Positions 46,786-58,199 of a stretch of DNA of 64,000 bases are shown here, in pieces. The notes below the pieces were generated by a model. That model worked only from the letters and a program-made list of their open reading frames with translations. It was not told the DNA's origin and made no database searches. Each line of letters starts with the position of its first letter. The first letter of the stretch is position 1. Position numbers and translations under genes: made by a program. The stretch is from an uncultured Azospirillum sp. (GTDB taxonomy: Bacteria > Pseudomonadota > Alphaproteobacteria > Azospirillales > Azospirillaceae). The DNA is taken from NCBI RefSeq assembly GCF_946480385.1, contig NZ_CAMLJP010000008.1, forward strand, positions 32,423-96,422, written 5' to 3'.

Positions 46786-48054
46786 ATGGCTCAGGTTCAA
46801 GCCACCAAGTTCAAGAATCCGGTCGTGAACTGGATCGACAGCCGCCTGCCGATCTTCACGATGCTGGATCACGAGTACAACCACTACCCGATGCCGCGGA
46901 ACGTCAACTATCTGTGGGCGTTCGGTGCCATTGCCGGCATCATGCTGGTCATCATGATCGCCACGGGCTTGTTCCTGGCGATGCAGTACTCGTCGCACAC
47001 CTCGCTGGCCTTCAATTCGGTCGAGCGCATCATGCGCGACGTGAATTACGGCTGGCTGCTGCGTTATGTGCACGCCAACGGCGCGTCGATGTTCTTCATC
47101 GCCGTCTACATCCACATGTTCCGCGGCATGTATTACGGCTCCTACAAGGCGCCGCGCGAAATCCTGTGGATCCTGGGCGTCATCATCTTCCTCGTCATGA
47201 TGGGCACCGCCTTCATGGGCTACGTGCTGCCGTGGGGCCAGATGAGCTTCTGGGGCGCCACCGTCATCACGAACCTGTTCTCGGCCTTCCCGATCGTCGG
47301 CGACCCGATCGTCACGCTGCTGTGGGGCGGCTTCTCGGTCGACAATCCGACGCTGAACCGCTTCTTCGCGCTGCATTTCCTGCTGCCCTTCGTCCTGCTG
47401 GGTCTGGTGATCCTGCACACGGCGGCGCTGCATGTCTGCGGTTCGAACAACCCGCTCGGCATCGAGCCCAAGGGTCCGCAGGACACCGTTCCGTTCAACC
47501 CCTACGTGACGGTCAAGGACGGCTTCGCCGTGGTGATCTTCATGATCATCTACGCGGTGTTCGTGTTCTTCATGCCGAACTACATGGGCCATCCGGACAA
47601 CTACATTCCGGCCAACCCGCTGGTGACCCCGGCGCACATCGTGCCGGAATGGTACTTCCTGCCCTTCTACGCCATGCTGCGCGCGATCCCGGACAAGCTG
47701 GGCGGCGTGCTGGCGATGTTCGGCTCGATCGCGCTGCTGGCCTTCCTGCCGTGGCTCGACCGCTCCAAGATCCGCAGCTGCAAGTTCCGCCCGGTCTACC
47801 GCCAGTTCTTCTGGATCCTGGCGATCGACGCCCTGATCCTGGGCTATGCCGGTTCGCAGCCGGCCGAAGGCTCCTGGCTGCTGATCGCGCGTATCGGCAC
47901 CGCCTACTACTTCTTCCACTTCCTGATCCTGCTGCCGTTGCTGGGCAAGCTGGAGCGCACGCCTCCGCTTCCCACCAGCATCTCCGAGTCCGTTCTGAAG
48001 GGCGGTGGTGGCATCGCCGCCGGCGCCCATGCCAAGCCGATGGAGAAGGCCTGA
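46786..48054 (+). CDS. petB: Ubiquinol-cytochrome c reductase cytochrome b subunit
   Basis: 422 residues from [13 protein letters not shown], after GGAG. About eight transmembrane helices. [37 protein letters not shown], the Qo-site PEWYF ([18 protein letters not shown]) and the paired heme histidines ([36 protein letters not shown]) are all present. Full-length fbc-type cytochrome b. Its stop overlaps the petC start by one base. Confidence 0.97.
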   Translation: MAQVQATKFKNPVVNWIDSRLPIFTMLDHEYNHYPMPRNVNYLWAFGAIAGIMLVIMIATGLFLAMQYSSHTSLAFNSVERIMRDVNYGWLLRYVHANGASMFFIAVYIHMFRGMYYGSYKAPREILWILGVIIFLVMMGTAFMGYVLPWGQMSFWGATVITNLFSAFPIVGDPIVTLLWGGFSVDNPTLNRFFALHFLLPFVLLGLVILHTAALHVCGSNNPLGIEPKGPQDTVPFNPYVTVKDGFAVVIFMIIYAVFVFFMPNYMGHPDNYIPANPLVTPAHIVPEWYFLPFYAMLRAIPDKLGGVLAMFGSIALLAFLPWLDRSKIRSCKFRPVYRQFFWILAIDALILGYAGSQPAEGSWLLIARIGTAYYFFHFLILLPLLGKLERTPPLPTSISESVLKGGGGIAAGAHAKPMEKA

Positions 48055-48815
48055 TGCGCGCGTTGAAGACTGCAATCCTCTCGGCGGCGCTGGCACTCGG
48101 CATCGCCGGGGCCGCGCAGGCCTCCGAAGGCGTGCACATCCCCAAGCAGAGCTGGCCGCATGCCGGCATCTTCGGCACCATCGACAAGGCGGCGGCGCAG
48201 CGCGGCTTCCAGATCTACAAGGAAGTCTGCTCGGCCTGCCATTCGATGCATCTGGTGCCGATCCGCACGCTGGCCGGCATCGGCTTCAAGGAAGACGAGC
48301 TGAAGGCGCTCGCCGCCGGCTATGAGGTGCAGGCCGGCCCGAACGACGCGGGCGAGATGTTCATGCGTCCGGCCACGCCGGCCGACCATTTCCCGTCGCC
48401 GTTCCCCAACGACCAGGCCGCCCGCGTGGCGAACAACGGCGCGCTGCCGCCGGACCTGTCGCTGATGGCCAAGGCCCGCGTCGGTGGCGAGGATTACATC
48501 TACGCCTTCCTGACCGGCTTCGAGGAGCCGCCGCCCGGCGTCCACATCATGGACGGCATGAACTACAACAAGGTGTTCCCCGGCCATCAGGTCGGCATGC
48601 CGAACATCCTGCAGCCCGACGGCGTCACCTTCGCCGACGGCACCAAGGCGACGGTGGAGCAGCAGGCGCACGACGTGGCGACCTTCCTGACCTTCGTCGC
48701 GGAACCGCACCTGGATGCCCGCAAGCAGATGGGCGTTAAGGTCATCCTGTTCCTGCTGGTGCTGGCCGGCCTGATGTATGCCGCCAAGCGCAAGCTGTGG
48801 AGCACGCTGCACTGA
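48054..48815 (+). CDS. petC: Ubiquinol-cytochrome c reductase cytochrome c1 subunit
   Basis: 253 residues. A signal peptide (1-23, ending AAQAS) is followed by the heme-c motif CSACH (59-63). The axial Met and the P-rich loop region (FEEPPPGVHIMDGMNYNKVFPGHQVGMP) are present. A C-terminal transmembrane anchor (VKVILFLLVLAGLMYAAKRKLW) ends the protein. It takes electrons from the Rieske protein and passes them to cytochrome c in the periplasm. Starts in TGATG overlap with petB. Confidence 0.97.
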   Translation: MRALKTAILSAALALGIAGAAQASEGVHIPKQSWPHAGIFGTIDKAAAQRGFQIYKEVCSACHSMHLVPIRTLAGIGFKEDELKALAAGYEVQAGPNDAGEMFMRPATPADHFPSPFPNDQAARVANNGALPPDLSLMAKARVGGEDYIYAFLTGFEEPPPGVHIMDGMNYNKVFPGHQVGMPNILQPDGVTFADGTKATVEQQAHDVATFLTFVAEPHLDARKQMGVKVILFLLVLAGLMYAAKRKLWSTLH

Positions 48816-48850
48816 GCCGGACGGTTCGGTGAGGCGATGTGAGACCTGGA

Positions 48851-48883
48851 CAGGGCGCCCCTTTGGGCGCCCTGTTTCCGTTT
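48851..48883 (+). terminator. Rho-independent terminator of petABC
   Basis: A perfect 10-bp stem (48851-48860 with 48865-48874) around CTTT, followed by TTTCCGTTT. It is 35 bases past the petC stop, so it closes the bc1 operon. Confidence 0.88.
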
Positions 48884-48926
48884 GGGATGTTGGTCTTCGG
48901 GCATCACGCACAGGACGGAGAAGACG

Positions 48927-49478
48927 ATGGTGGACAGTCTGATCGACGAAATCGTCGATTTCTGGTTCGACGAGGCGATGAAGCCCTACTGGTTCCGCAA
49001 GTCGGCCAGCTTCGACCGGGCGGTCGCCGAGACGCTGGGGCCGCATTACGAAGCGGCGGCGCGCGGCGCGTACGATCATTGGATGGAGGATGTCGACGGC
49101 TGCATCGCGCTGTGCGTGCTGCTGGATCAGGTGCCGCGCAACATCTTCCGCGGCGATCCGCGCGCCTTCGCCACCGACGACAAGGCGCGGGCCGTCAGCG
49201 ACCATGCCGTCGCCAACGGCTTCGACCTGGAATGCACGACCGACGAGCGGATCTTCCTCTATCTGCCCTTCGAGCATCACGAGGACATGGCGAGCCAGAA
49301 CCGCTCCGTCGCCCTGTTCACCGAGCGGGTGGGCGACGAGACGACGGTGCGCTATGCGCAGCGGCACCGCGAGATCATCCAGCGCTTCGGCCGCTTCCCC
49401 CACCGCAATGCGGTCCTCGGTCGTGCTACCACGCCTGAAGAGGAAGCCTTCCTGAAGGAACCGGACTCGTCCTTTTAA
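48927..49478 (+). CDS. DUF924 family protein
   Basis: 183 residues, the family's usual length. VDFWFDEAMKPYWFRKSASFDRAV, CIALCVLLDQVPRNIFRGDPRAFATDDKAR, FLYLPFEHHEDMASQNRSVALF and RFPHRNAVLGRATTPEEEAFLKE are DUF924 hallmarks. It is soluble and all-helical; its biochemical role is unknown. It lies after the petABC terminator with its own start (GGAGAAGACG), so it is a separate unit. Confidence 0.9.
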   Translation: MVDSLIDEIVDFWFDEAMKPYWFRKSASFDRAVAETLGPHYEAAARGAYDHWMEDVDGCIALCVLLDQVPRNIFRGDPRAFATDDKARAVSDHAVANGFDLECTTDERIFLYLPFEHHEDMASQNRSVALFTERVGDETTVRYAQRHREIIQRFGRFPHRNAVLGRATTPEEEAFLKEPDSSF

Positions 49479-49482
49479 GGTC

Positions 49483-50361
49483 TCAGACCGGAGGCGGCGC
49501 CAGCCAGCGTTCCAGGGCGCCCAGCAGGTCGGCGCGCCGCACCGGCTTGGTCAGATAGTCGTTCATCCCGGCGGACAGGCAGCGGATGCGGTCTTCCGGC
49601 TGGGCGTTGGCGGTGACGGCGATGATCGGGATGCGACCCCGCCCGTCGCCCAGCCGGCGGATGGTGGCGGTCGCCGTCACCCCGTCCATGTCGGGCATGG
49701 CGACGTCCATCAGCACCGCCTCTGGCGGAACCGGCGCCTGGGCGACCGCCTCCACCGCTTCCGCTCCGCCATTGGCGGTTTCGACCGAGAATCCGGCCTT
49801 GGCGAGCAGCCCGGCGACCACCATCCGGTTGGTGGCGCTGTCGTCCACCACCAGCAGCCGGCCACCGCGCGCGCGTGCCCAACTCATCAGCCGCTCGGCG
49901 TCGGTGGTGCGGGAGGGCAGGGCGACCGGCATGTCCAGCACCGCCCGCCGCGTCCCGTCGCCATGGTGTTCCACCGTCATCTGGGCGCCCAGCGCCGCCA
50001 GCAGGCGCCGGGCGAGTTCCTGGCCGAAGCCGGTCTCGCCATGGCTGTCGAAGCGTCCGGTCAGCTCGGCCCGCAGGGTCACGCGCTCCTCCCCCGCCGG
50101 CAGGGCCGACAGGCGGACGTCCAGCCGGCCGGGGCCGGCATTTGCGATGGCGCTGGCGGCCAGCGCGTTGCACAGCGCGCCCGCGGTTTCTGCATCGCCC
50201 ACCAGCCGCGGCGGCGTGCCGCTCAGCACGCTCACGTCCAGGGCGATGCCGCGTCCCTGGGCAAGGGCCGCGGTCGACACCGACAGCATGCGGGCCAACG
50301 CCTCGGGAGCGAAGGCCGTCCCCCGCCGGGTGGGGGCGTGATGCAGATTGTCACCGTCCAT
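49483..50361 (-). CDS. Kinase-like ATPase remnant fused to a response-regulator receiver domain
   Basis: 292 residues. Residues 15-150 look like the tail half of a histidine-kinase ATPase (ALCNALAASAIANAGPGRLDV, ETGFGQELARRLLAALGAQMTVEHHGDG), but the dimerisation helix with the phospho-His is missing. Residues 168-288 are a complete receiver domain: Asp173/Asp174, phospho-acceptor Asp219 (VLMDVAMPDMDG) and Lys272 (YLTKPV). Without its own His it may accept phosphate from another kinase, or be a truncated hybrid. No DNA-binding output domain. The start could lie a little upstream; MDGDNLHHAP is the first clear ATG. Confidence 0.78.
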   Translation of the reverse strand: MDGDNLHHAPTRRGTAFAPEALARMLSVSTAALAQGRGIALDVSVLSGTPPRLVGDAETAGALCNALAASAIANAGPGRLDVRLSALPAGEERVTLRAELTGRFDSHGETGFGQELARRLLAALGAQMTVEHHGDGTRRAVLDMPVALPSRTTDAERLMSWARARGGRLLVVDDSATNRMVVAGLLAKAGFSVETANGGAEAVEAVAQAPVPPEAVLMDVAMPDMDGVTATATIRRLGDGRGRIPIIAVTANAQPEDRIRCLSAGMNDYLTKPVRRADLLGALERWLAPPPV

Positions 50362-50495
50362 GGCCCGCCATTGGCAAAATGCGAAGCAGCTTGCAGCGAT
50401 CGGGCCGGGAAATGCCCGAAGGCACAGCCATTCCGATCTTGCGACCCATTCTCAGCAAGTTGCGGGCCAACCGGATGCTCGCAGGGGTGGTGTGG

Positions 50496-51956
50496 TCAGC
50501 GTGGCGGCGTGTCCGGCGGATTGAACAGGTAGGGCACGAAGCTGCGGTGATGCTCGTTCACCCGCAATTCGCTGCCGATCGGTGGGAAGGCGCGCTGCTG
50601 GCAGTCGGTGCGCTCGCACAGGCGGCAGTTCACGCCGATCGGCACCGCCGCCTTCATGTCGGTGATGTCGATGCCGGCGGCATAGACCAGCTCCGGCGCG
50701 TGGCTGGCCTCGCAGCCCAGCCCGACGGCGAACTGCCGAGACGGCTTCAGATAGGCGCCACCGCGCTTGGTCACCGTGCGGGCGATGCTGATATAGGCGG
50801 TGCGGTCGGGCATCTGGGCGAACTGCACCAGGATCTTGCCGGGCTGGGCGAAGGCCTCGTGCACGTTCCACAGCGGGCAGGCGCCGCCGAAGCGGGCGAA
50901 GTGGAAGCGCGTGGCGGAATGGCGCTTGGTGATGTTGCCGGCCATGTCGACCCGCACGAAATAGAAGGGCAGGCCGCGTGCCCCCGGCCGCTGCAAGGTG
51001 GACAGCCGGTGGCAGACCTGCTCGAAGCTGGCGGAGAAGCGGCTTTGCAGTTGCTCCACATCGTGACGCAAGGCGCGGGCCTGCGCCGCGAAGGCGCGAT
51101 AGGGCAGCACCAGCGCCCCGGCGAAGTAATTGGCGAGCCCGACCCGGCAGATCGACCGCGCATCCTCGCTGGAGAATTTCGCCTGATCCACCAGCTCGTC
51201 GATCTGGTCGCCGAATTCCAGCAGCGCGATCTGGTTCGCCATGTGGAAGGCGCGGCTGGAGCTGGTCAGCAGGGCCGACAGCCGCAACGTGCCGGTGGTG
51301 GCGTCGTAACTGCGCATGGCGGTTTCGCCGGCTTCATCGGCGACGATCTTCACCCGCACGTCGTGGCGGCGCTTCAGATAGGCGGCCAGTTCGTTCAGCA
51401 ACGATCCGGAATGGATCTTCTCGCTATCCCACAGCCGTTCCGCCGCCTCGTCCAGCGGGCCGATGTAATTGTTGCAGTAGTGGAAATAGTCCCGAACCTC
51501 CTCGTACGGAAATTGCGGGCCGGCGAAGCTGTCGCCCTCCTGACTGCTGGGTTCGCGGTTGGACAGGCTGTCGGCCAGCGACTGTACCCGCTCATGCAGC
51601 TTCTGATAGGCCTGATGCAGGCTGAGCACCCGGCGGGCCAGTTCGGGGCTGGACCCCACCACGCTGCGCAGTTCGCCCGCGGTCAGCGGTGCACCGGCGA
51701 ACAGCGGATCGGCCAGCGCCTCGCGCAGGTCGGAGACCAGCCGGCTGTCCTCGTCCTCCAGGAAGGCGGACAGCTCCAGCTCGAAGGTGGCAGCGATCCG
51801 CATCAGCACCGGCAGGGTCAGCGGGCGCTGGTTGTTCTCCAACTGGTTGAGATAGCTCGGCGAAAGCTCCAGCGTCTTGGCCAGCGAGGCCTGGGTCAGG
51901 CTGCGCTGTTCGCGCAGGCGGCGCAGCTTGTAGCCAAGGAATAGCTTCTTTTGCAT
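50496..51956 (-). CDS. Short-chain acyl-CoA-responsive XRE regulator, ScfR/PccR type
   Basis: 486 residues from MQKKLFLGYKLRRLREQR. An HTH-XRE domain (9-60; SLTQASLAKTLELSPSYLNQLENNQRPL) is followed by an IrrE-like region (about 160-270; FHYCNNYIGPLDEAAERLWD, AFHMANQIALLEFGDQID) and the DUF2083 C-terminus (about 270-440) with a Cys cluster (NCRLCERTDCQQRAFPP). The ScfR family senses propionyl-CoA-type thioesters and controls pcc and related genes. It is divergent from pccB, with a matching operator between them. Likely both autoregulatory and the activator of pccBA. Confidence 0.9.
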   Translation of the reverse strand: MQKKLFLGYKLRRLREQRSLTQASLAKTLELSPSYLNQLENNQRPLTLPVLMRIAATFELELSAFLEDEDSRLVSDLREALADPLFAGAPLTAGELRSVVGSSPELARRVLSLHQAYQKLHERVQSLADSLSNREPSSQEGDSFAGPQFPYEEVRDYFHYCNNYIGPLDEAAERLWDSEKIHSGSLLNELAAYLKRRHDVRVKIVADEAGETAMRSYDATTGTLRLSALLTSSSRAFHMANQIALLEFGDQIDELVDQAKFSSEDARSICRVGLANYFAGALVLPYRAFAAQARALRHDVEQLQSRFSASFEQVCHRLSTLQRPGARGLPFYFVRVDMAGNITKRHSATRFHFARFGGACPLWNVHEAFAQPGKILVQFAQMPDRTAYISIARTVTKRGGAYLKPSRQFAVGLGCEASHAPELVYAAGIDITDMKAAVPIGVNCRLCERTDCQQRAFPPIGSELRVNEHHRSFVPYLFNPPDTPPR

Positions 51957-52031
51957 GCGTATAAAATCCCGCCCCGGCGACAACCTTGGAAAACGGCCGT
52001 TCTTCGCAATCTTAGCAAGCGCAAATCCGCC

Positions 52032-52051
52032 TTTGCAAAGGGCTTCGCAAC
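52032..52051. promoter_or_regulatory. Predicted ScfR/PccR operator between scfR and pccB
   Basis: TTTGCAAA at 52032-52039, a 4-base gap, then TTCGCAAC at 52044-52051. The reported PccR site in Rhodobacter is TTTGCAAA-N4-TTTGCAAA, so one half is exact and the other differs at two positions, with the spacing kept. More half-site-like words lie on both sides (TTCGCAA at 52003-52009, TTTGCGAA at 52062-52069). Confidence 0.72.
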
Positions 52052-52187
52052 TTCGCACGTTTTTGCGAAGAGGCTGTTTGAAGCGCTGCGAAGTTTGTGA
52101 ATAATCCGCGGCGTTCCGGTGAATGATTGCGTCGCTTGCCGCCGGAGCGGGGACAGTCACTGCGACGCCAAGGATTGGAAACGCCCG

Positions 52188-53720
<1,533 letters not shown>

Positions 53721-53731
53721 GGGCCGGCAGC

Positions 53732-55732
53732 ATGTTTGAGAAGATCCTCATCGCCAATCGTGGCGAGATCGCCTGCCGCGTCATCCGCACGGCACGCCGC
53801 ATGGGCATCAAGACCGTCGCGGTCTACTCCGACGCCGACAAGAACGCCCTGCATGTCGAGATGGCCGACGAGGCCGTCCATATCGGTGCCGCCCCGTCGG
53901 CCCAGAGCTATCTGCTTGTCGACCGCATCGTCGAGGCCTGCAAGCAGACCGGCGCCCAGGCCGTTCATCCCGGCTACGGCTTCCTGTCGGAGAAGCGCGA
54001 GTTCCAGGAGGCGCTGGCCGCCGCCGGCATCGCCTTCATCGGTCCGGACGCCCACGCCATCCAGGCGATGGGCGACAAGATCGAGTCGAAGAAGCTGGCC
54101 AAGGAAGCCGGCGTCTCCACCGTCCCCGGCTATCTCGGCGTCATCGCCGACGACAGCGAGGCGGTGACCATCGCCCGCGACATCGGCTATCCGGTGATGA
54201 TCAAGGCGTCGGCCGGCGGTGGCGGCAAGGGCATGCGCGTCGCCTGGAACGACGAGGAGGCGCGCGAGGGCTTCCGTTCGGCCCAGAACGAGGCGCGTTC
54301 CAGCTTCGCCGACGACCGCGTCTTCGTCGAGAAGTACATCCAGCAGCCGCGCCACATCGAAATCCAGGTTCTGGCCGACGGGCAGGGCACCTGCCTCTAT
54401 CTCGGCGAGCGTGAATGCTCGATCCAGCGCCGCCACCAGAAGGTCATCGAAGAGGCCCCAAGCCCATTCCTCGACGCCGCCACCCGCAAGGCGATGGGCG
54501 AGCAGGCGGTGGCGCTCGCCAACGCGGTGCAGTACAAGTCGGCCGGCACGGTGGAGTTCATCGTCGACGCCGAGCGCAACTTCTACTTCCTGGAGATGAA
54601 CACCCGTCTTCAGGTCGAACACCCGGTCACCGAGCTGATCACCGGCCTCGACCTCGTCGAGCAGATGATCCGCGTCGCCTACGGCGAGAAGCTGTCGATC
54701 ACCCAGGACGACGTGAAGCTGACCGGCTGGGCGGTCGAGGCGCGCGTCTATGCCGAGGATCCCTTCCGCAACTTCCTGCCCTCCACCGGCCGCCTGACCC
54801 ATTACCAGCCGCCGGCCGCCGACCCGCATGTCCGCGTCGACACCGGGGTGTTCGAGGGCGGCGAGATCTCGATGTACTACGATCCGATGATCGCCAAGCT
54901 CTGCACCTGGGGCGCGACGCGCGACGCGGCGATCGCCGGCATGCGCGAGGCGCTGGACCAGTATTACATCCGCGGCGTCAGCCACAACATCCCGTTCCTG
55001 GCCTCGCTGATGGCGAACCAGCGCTTCGTCGACGGGCGGCTGACCACCAACTTCATCGCCGAGGAATATCCGAACGGTTTCCACGCCTCCGACCTGCCGC
55101 CGGAGGACCCGGCGGTGCTGATCGCGGTGGCGGCGGTGATCCACCGCAGCCTGAACGACCGCGACATCCAGATCTCCGGCAAGATGCCCGGCAGCAAGGT
55201 GACGGTGCGCGACGACTGGGTGGTGGTGCTGGACGGCACCCAGCATCCGGTGCACCTGCACCCCGCCGACGGCAGCCCGCAGCGCATCGGCTACACCGTC
55301 GACATCGACGGCAAGCACCACACGGTGTGGAGCGACTGGCAGATCGGAGCGCCGCTGTTCCGCGGCACGGTGAACGGCCAGCATGTCTGCGTGCAGATCG
55401 ACCGGGTCGGCATCGGCTATCGCCTGCACCACAGCGGGTCGCAGGCGGTCGTCAAGGTGCTGACCCCGAAGGCGGCCAAGCTGGACGCGCTGATGCCGGT
55501 CAAGGCGCCGCCGGACATGTCGAAGTTCCTGCTGTCGCCGATGCCGGGCCTGCTGGTGTCGCTGGCGGTGTCGGAAGGCCAGGAGGTCAAGGCCGGCGAG
55601 GTGCTGGCCGTGGTCGAGGCCATGAAGATGGAAAACATTCTGCGCGCCGCGCAGGACGGAACGGTCGCGAAAATCCACGCAGCCCCGGGCAGCAGCCTGG
55701 CGGTCGATCAGAAGATCGTGGAATTCGCGTAA
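53732..55732 (+). CDS. pccA: Propionyl-CoA carboxylase alpha (biotin carboxylase/biotin carrier) subunit
   Basis: 666 residues. The biotin carboxylase domain (1-450) has FEKILIANRGEIACRVIRTARR, KASAGGGGKGMRVAW and NFYFLEMNTRLQVEHPVTELITGLDLVEQMI. The BT linker domain follows. The biotin carrier ends the protein, with the biotinylated Lys632 in EAMKMEN. With PccB it forms the propionyl-CoA carboxylase. The ATP-grasp and biotin sites are intact. Confidence 0.96.
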   Translation: MFEKILIANRGEIACRVIRTARRMGIKTVAVYSDADKNALHVEMADEAVHIGAAPSAQSYLLVDRIVEACKQTGAQAVHPGYGFLSEKREFQEALAAAGIAFIGPDAHAIQAMGDKIESKKLAKEAGVSTVPGYLGVIADDSEAVTIARDIGYPVMIKASAGGGGKGMRVAWNDEEAREGFRSAQNEARSSFADDRVFVEKYIQQPRHIEIQVLADGQGTCLYLGERECSIQRRHQKVIEEAPSPFLDAATRKAMGEQAVALANAVQYKSAGTVEFIVDAERNFYFLEMNTRLQVEHPVTELITGLDLVEQMIRVAYGEKLSITQDDVKLTGWAVEARVYAEDPFRNFLPSTGRLTHYQPPAADPHVRVDTGVFEGGEISMYYDPMIAKLCTWGATRDAAIAGMREALDQYYIRGVSHNIPFLASLMANQRFVDGRLTTNFIAEEYPNGFHASDLPPEDPAVLIAVAAVIHRSLNDRDIQISGKMPGSKVTVRDDWVVVLDGTQHPVHLHPADGSPQRIGYTVDIDGKHHTVWSDWQIGAPLFRGTVNGQHVCVQIDRVGIGYRLHHSGSQAVVKVLTPKAAKLDALMPVKAPPDMSKFLLSPMPGLLVSLAVSEGQEVKAGEVLAVVEAMKMENILRAAQDGTVAKIHAAPGSSLAVDQKIVEFA

Positions 55733-55777
55733 CCGTATAATAAGAAGAACAGTACCGAGAGGAAGCGTACCCCCTGC

Positions 55778-55814
55778 CCCCCTTCCAATGGTTCATCGGA
55801 CCGTTGGAAGGGGG
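55778..55814 (+). terminator. Hairpin between pccA and methylmalonyl-CoA mutase
   Basis: Arms 55778-55791 and 55801-55814 pair at 13 of 14 positions plus one G-T wobble around a 9-base loop. No T-run follows. It lies 45 bases after the pccA stop, so it may be a partial terminator or an mRNA-end barrier that lets the mutase be expressed at a different level. Confidence 0.55.
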
Positions 55815-55876
55815 TGCGTCGGGCGGAAACGCACTGATACCCTACCAGCGCCATAAGAAGCCATCAGGAGGCGTCG

Positions 55877-58030
55877 ATGACCGAGTTCCCGAAGAAGACC
55901 CTTGCCGATTGGGACAAGCTGGCCGCCAAGGATCTCGGCGCCGACGGTGACCTTTCCAAGCTGACCTGGAAGACCCCGGAAGGTCTGGACGTCAAGGCGC
56001 TCTACACCGCCGCCGACCTGGAAGGGATGGAGCTGGACACGCTGCCTGGCTTCCCGCCCTTCACCCGCGGCCCACGCGCCACGATGTACGCGGTGAAGCC
56101 CTGGACCATCCGGCAGTACGCTGGCTTCTCCACGGCGGAGGAGTCGAACGCCTTCTACAAGGCCAACCTCAAGGCCGGCCAGATGGGCCTGTCGGTGGCC
56201 TTCGACCTCGCCACCCACCGCGGCTATGACAGCGACCATCCGCGTGTCGTCGGCGACGTCGGCAAGGCCGGCGTGGCGATCGACAGCGTCGAGGACATGA
56301 AGGTTCTCTTCGCCGACATCCCGCTCGACAAGATGTCGGTGTCGATGACCATGAACGGCGCGGTGCTGCCGATCCTGGCCGGCTACATCGTCGCGGCGGA
56401 GGAGCAGGGCGTTTCCCAGGACAAGCTGAGCGGCACCATCCAGAACGACATCCTTAAGGAGTTCATGGTCCGCAACACCTACATCTACCCGCCCGAACCC
56501 TCGATGCGGATCATCGCCGACATCATCGAGTACACCTCCCAGCACATGCCGAAGTTCAACTCGATCTCGATCTCCGGCTATCACATGCAGGAGGCCGGGG
56601 CGACGGCGGTGCAGGAGCTGGCCTTCACCATCGCCGACGGCCTGGAATATGTCCGCGCCGCGATGTCGAAGGGCCTGCCGGTCGACAAGTTCGCGCCGCG
56701 CCTGTCCTTCTTCTTCTCCATCGGCATGAATTTCTTCATGGAGATCGCCAAGCTGCGCGCCGCGCGCCTGCTGTGGTCCTCCCTGATGCAGGAGAAGTTC
56801 CAGCCGAAGGACGCCCGCTCGCTGGCGCTGCGCACCCACTGCCAGACCTCCGGCGTCTCGCTGACCGAGCAGGACCCCTACAACAACGTCATCCGCACCA
56901 CCATCGAGGCGATGGCGGCGGTGCTGGGCGGCACCCAGTCGTTGCACACCAACGCCTTCGACGAGGCGCTGGGCCTGCCGACCAAGTTCTCTGCCCGCAT
57001 CGCCCGCAACACCCAGCTGATCATCGCCGAGGAAGCCGGCGTGACCAAGGTGGTCGATCCGCTCGGCGGCTCCTATTACATCGAGCATCTGACCCACAGC
57101 CTCGCCAACGCCGTGCTGGAGCTGATCGGCCGCGTCGAGGAGATGGGCGGCATGACCAAGGCGGTCGAGAGCGGCATGCCCAAGCTGCTGATCGAGGAGG
57201 CCGCCGCCCGCCGTCAGGCCGCCATCGACCGCGGCGAGGAGGTGATCGTCGGCGTCAACAAGTACCGTCCGGAGAACCCCGAGGGGGTGGACGTGCTGGA
57301 CATCGACAACACCGCCGTCCGTGAGGCGCAGATCGCCCGCCTGAAGCAAATCCGCGCCAGCCGCGACGAGGCCAAGTGCCAGGAGGCGTTGGCAGCATTG
57401 ACTAAGGCCGCCACAGAGAAGTCCGGCAACCTGCTGGCCCTGTCGGTCGAGGCCACCCGCGCCCGCGCCACCGTCGGCGAAATCTCCGATGCGCTGGAAA
57501 AGGCCTTCACCCGCCATGTCGCCGTCATCCGCTCGGTCTCGGGCGTCTACGGCTCGGCCTATGAGGGCGACGAGGGCTTCAAGCGCATTCAGGAGGAGGT
57601 GGCGTCCTTCGCCGCCGAGGAAGGCCGCCGGCCGCGCATCCTGGTGGTGAAGATGGGCCAGGACGGCCACGACCGCGGCGCCAAGGTGATCGCCACCAGC
57701 TTCGCCGACATCGGCTTCGACGTCGACATCGGGCCGCTGTTCCAGACCCCGGACGAGGCGGCGCGGCAGGCGGTGGAGAATGACGTGCACGTCATCGGCG
57801 TGTCGTCCCAGGCCGCCGGCCACAAGACGCTGGTCCCGCAACTGATCGAGGAACTGCGCAAACAGGGCGCCGGCGACATCCTGGTGGTGTGCGGCGGCGT
57901 GATCCCCCCGCAGGACTACGACTTCCTCTATAAGGCCGGCGCCGCGGCGATCTACGGGCCGGGCACCAACATCCCGAAGGCGGCGTCCGACATCCTGGGC
58001 ATCCTGCGCAAGCAGAAGGCCGCGGCTTGA
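55877..58030 (+). CDS. scpA: Methylmalonyl-CoA mutase (large, homodimer-type)
   Basis: 717 residues, normal for the single-chain mutase. The TIM-barrel part shows [59 protein letters not shown] and [45 protein letters not shown]. The C-terminal cobalamin domain (about 590-717) has the B12 His598 in [12 protein letters not shown]. It isomerises (R)-methylmalonyl-CoA to succinyl-CoA. No epimerase or MeaB chaperone gene is in the window. It follows pccA after 144 bases. Confidence 0.97.
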   Translation: MTEFPKKTLADWDKLAAKDLGADGDLSKLTWKTPEGLDVKALYTAADLEGMELDTLPGFPPFTRGPRATMYAVKPWTIRQYAGFSTAEESNAFYKANLKAGQMGLSVAFDLATHRGYDSDHPRVVGDVGKAGVAIDSVEDMKVLFADIPLDKMSVSMTMNGAVLPILAGYIVAAEEQGVSQDKLSGTIQNDILKEFMVRNTYIYPPEPSMRIIADIIEYTSQHMPKFNSISISGYHMQEAGATAVQELAFTIADGLEYVRAAMSKGLPVDKFAPRLSFFFSIGMNFFMEIAKLRAARLLWSSLMQEKFQPKDARSLALRTHCQTSGVSLTEQDPYNNVIRTTIEAMAAVLGGTQSLHTNAFDEALGLPTKFSARIARNTQLIIAEEAGVTKVVDPLGGSYYIEHLTHSLANAVLELIGRVEEMGGMTKAVESGMPKLLIEEAAARRQAAIDRGEEVIVGVNKYRPENPEGVDVLDIDNTAVREAQIARLKQIRASRDEAKCQEALAALTKAATEKSGNLLALSVEATRARATVGEISDALEKAFTRHVAVIRSVSGVYGSAYEGDEGFKRIQEEVASFAAEEGRRPRILVVKMGQDGHDRGAKVIATSFADIGFDVDIGPLFQTPDEAARQAVENDVHVIGVSSQAAGHKTLVPQLIEELRKQGAGDILVVCGGVIPPQDYDFLYKAGAAAIYGPGTNIPKAASDILGILRKQKAAA

Positions 58031-58053
58031 CGCTGTCTTTCCAGTAACCTAAG

Positions 58054-58194
58054 CCCTCTCCCGTCCCGGGAGAGGGAGGGGACCCGCCGTAGGCGGGGAG
58101 GGTGAGGGGTGGTGCAAGGAACCATGCGCTTCTGGTTTCTTGCATCACCCCTCACCCGGCGCTTCGCGCCACCCTCTCCCGGGACGGGAGAGGG
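58054..58194. repeat. Nested inverted-repeat element (REP/BIME-like)
   Basis: The outer arms 58054-58076 and 58172-58194 are a perfect 23-base inverted repeat, each itself almost palindromic. Inner arms 58100-58118 and 58139-58157 pair at 18 of 19 positions. The element fills the gap between the mutase and the DUF2161 gene and could fold as one long stem. Its CTCTCCC/GGGAGAG words resemble intergenic palindromes that are widespread in alphaproteobacterial genomes. It may serve as a terminator, and the right arm sits just before the next ribosome site. Confidence 0.85.
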
Positions 58195-58199
58195 GATTG

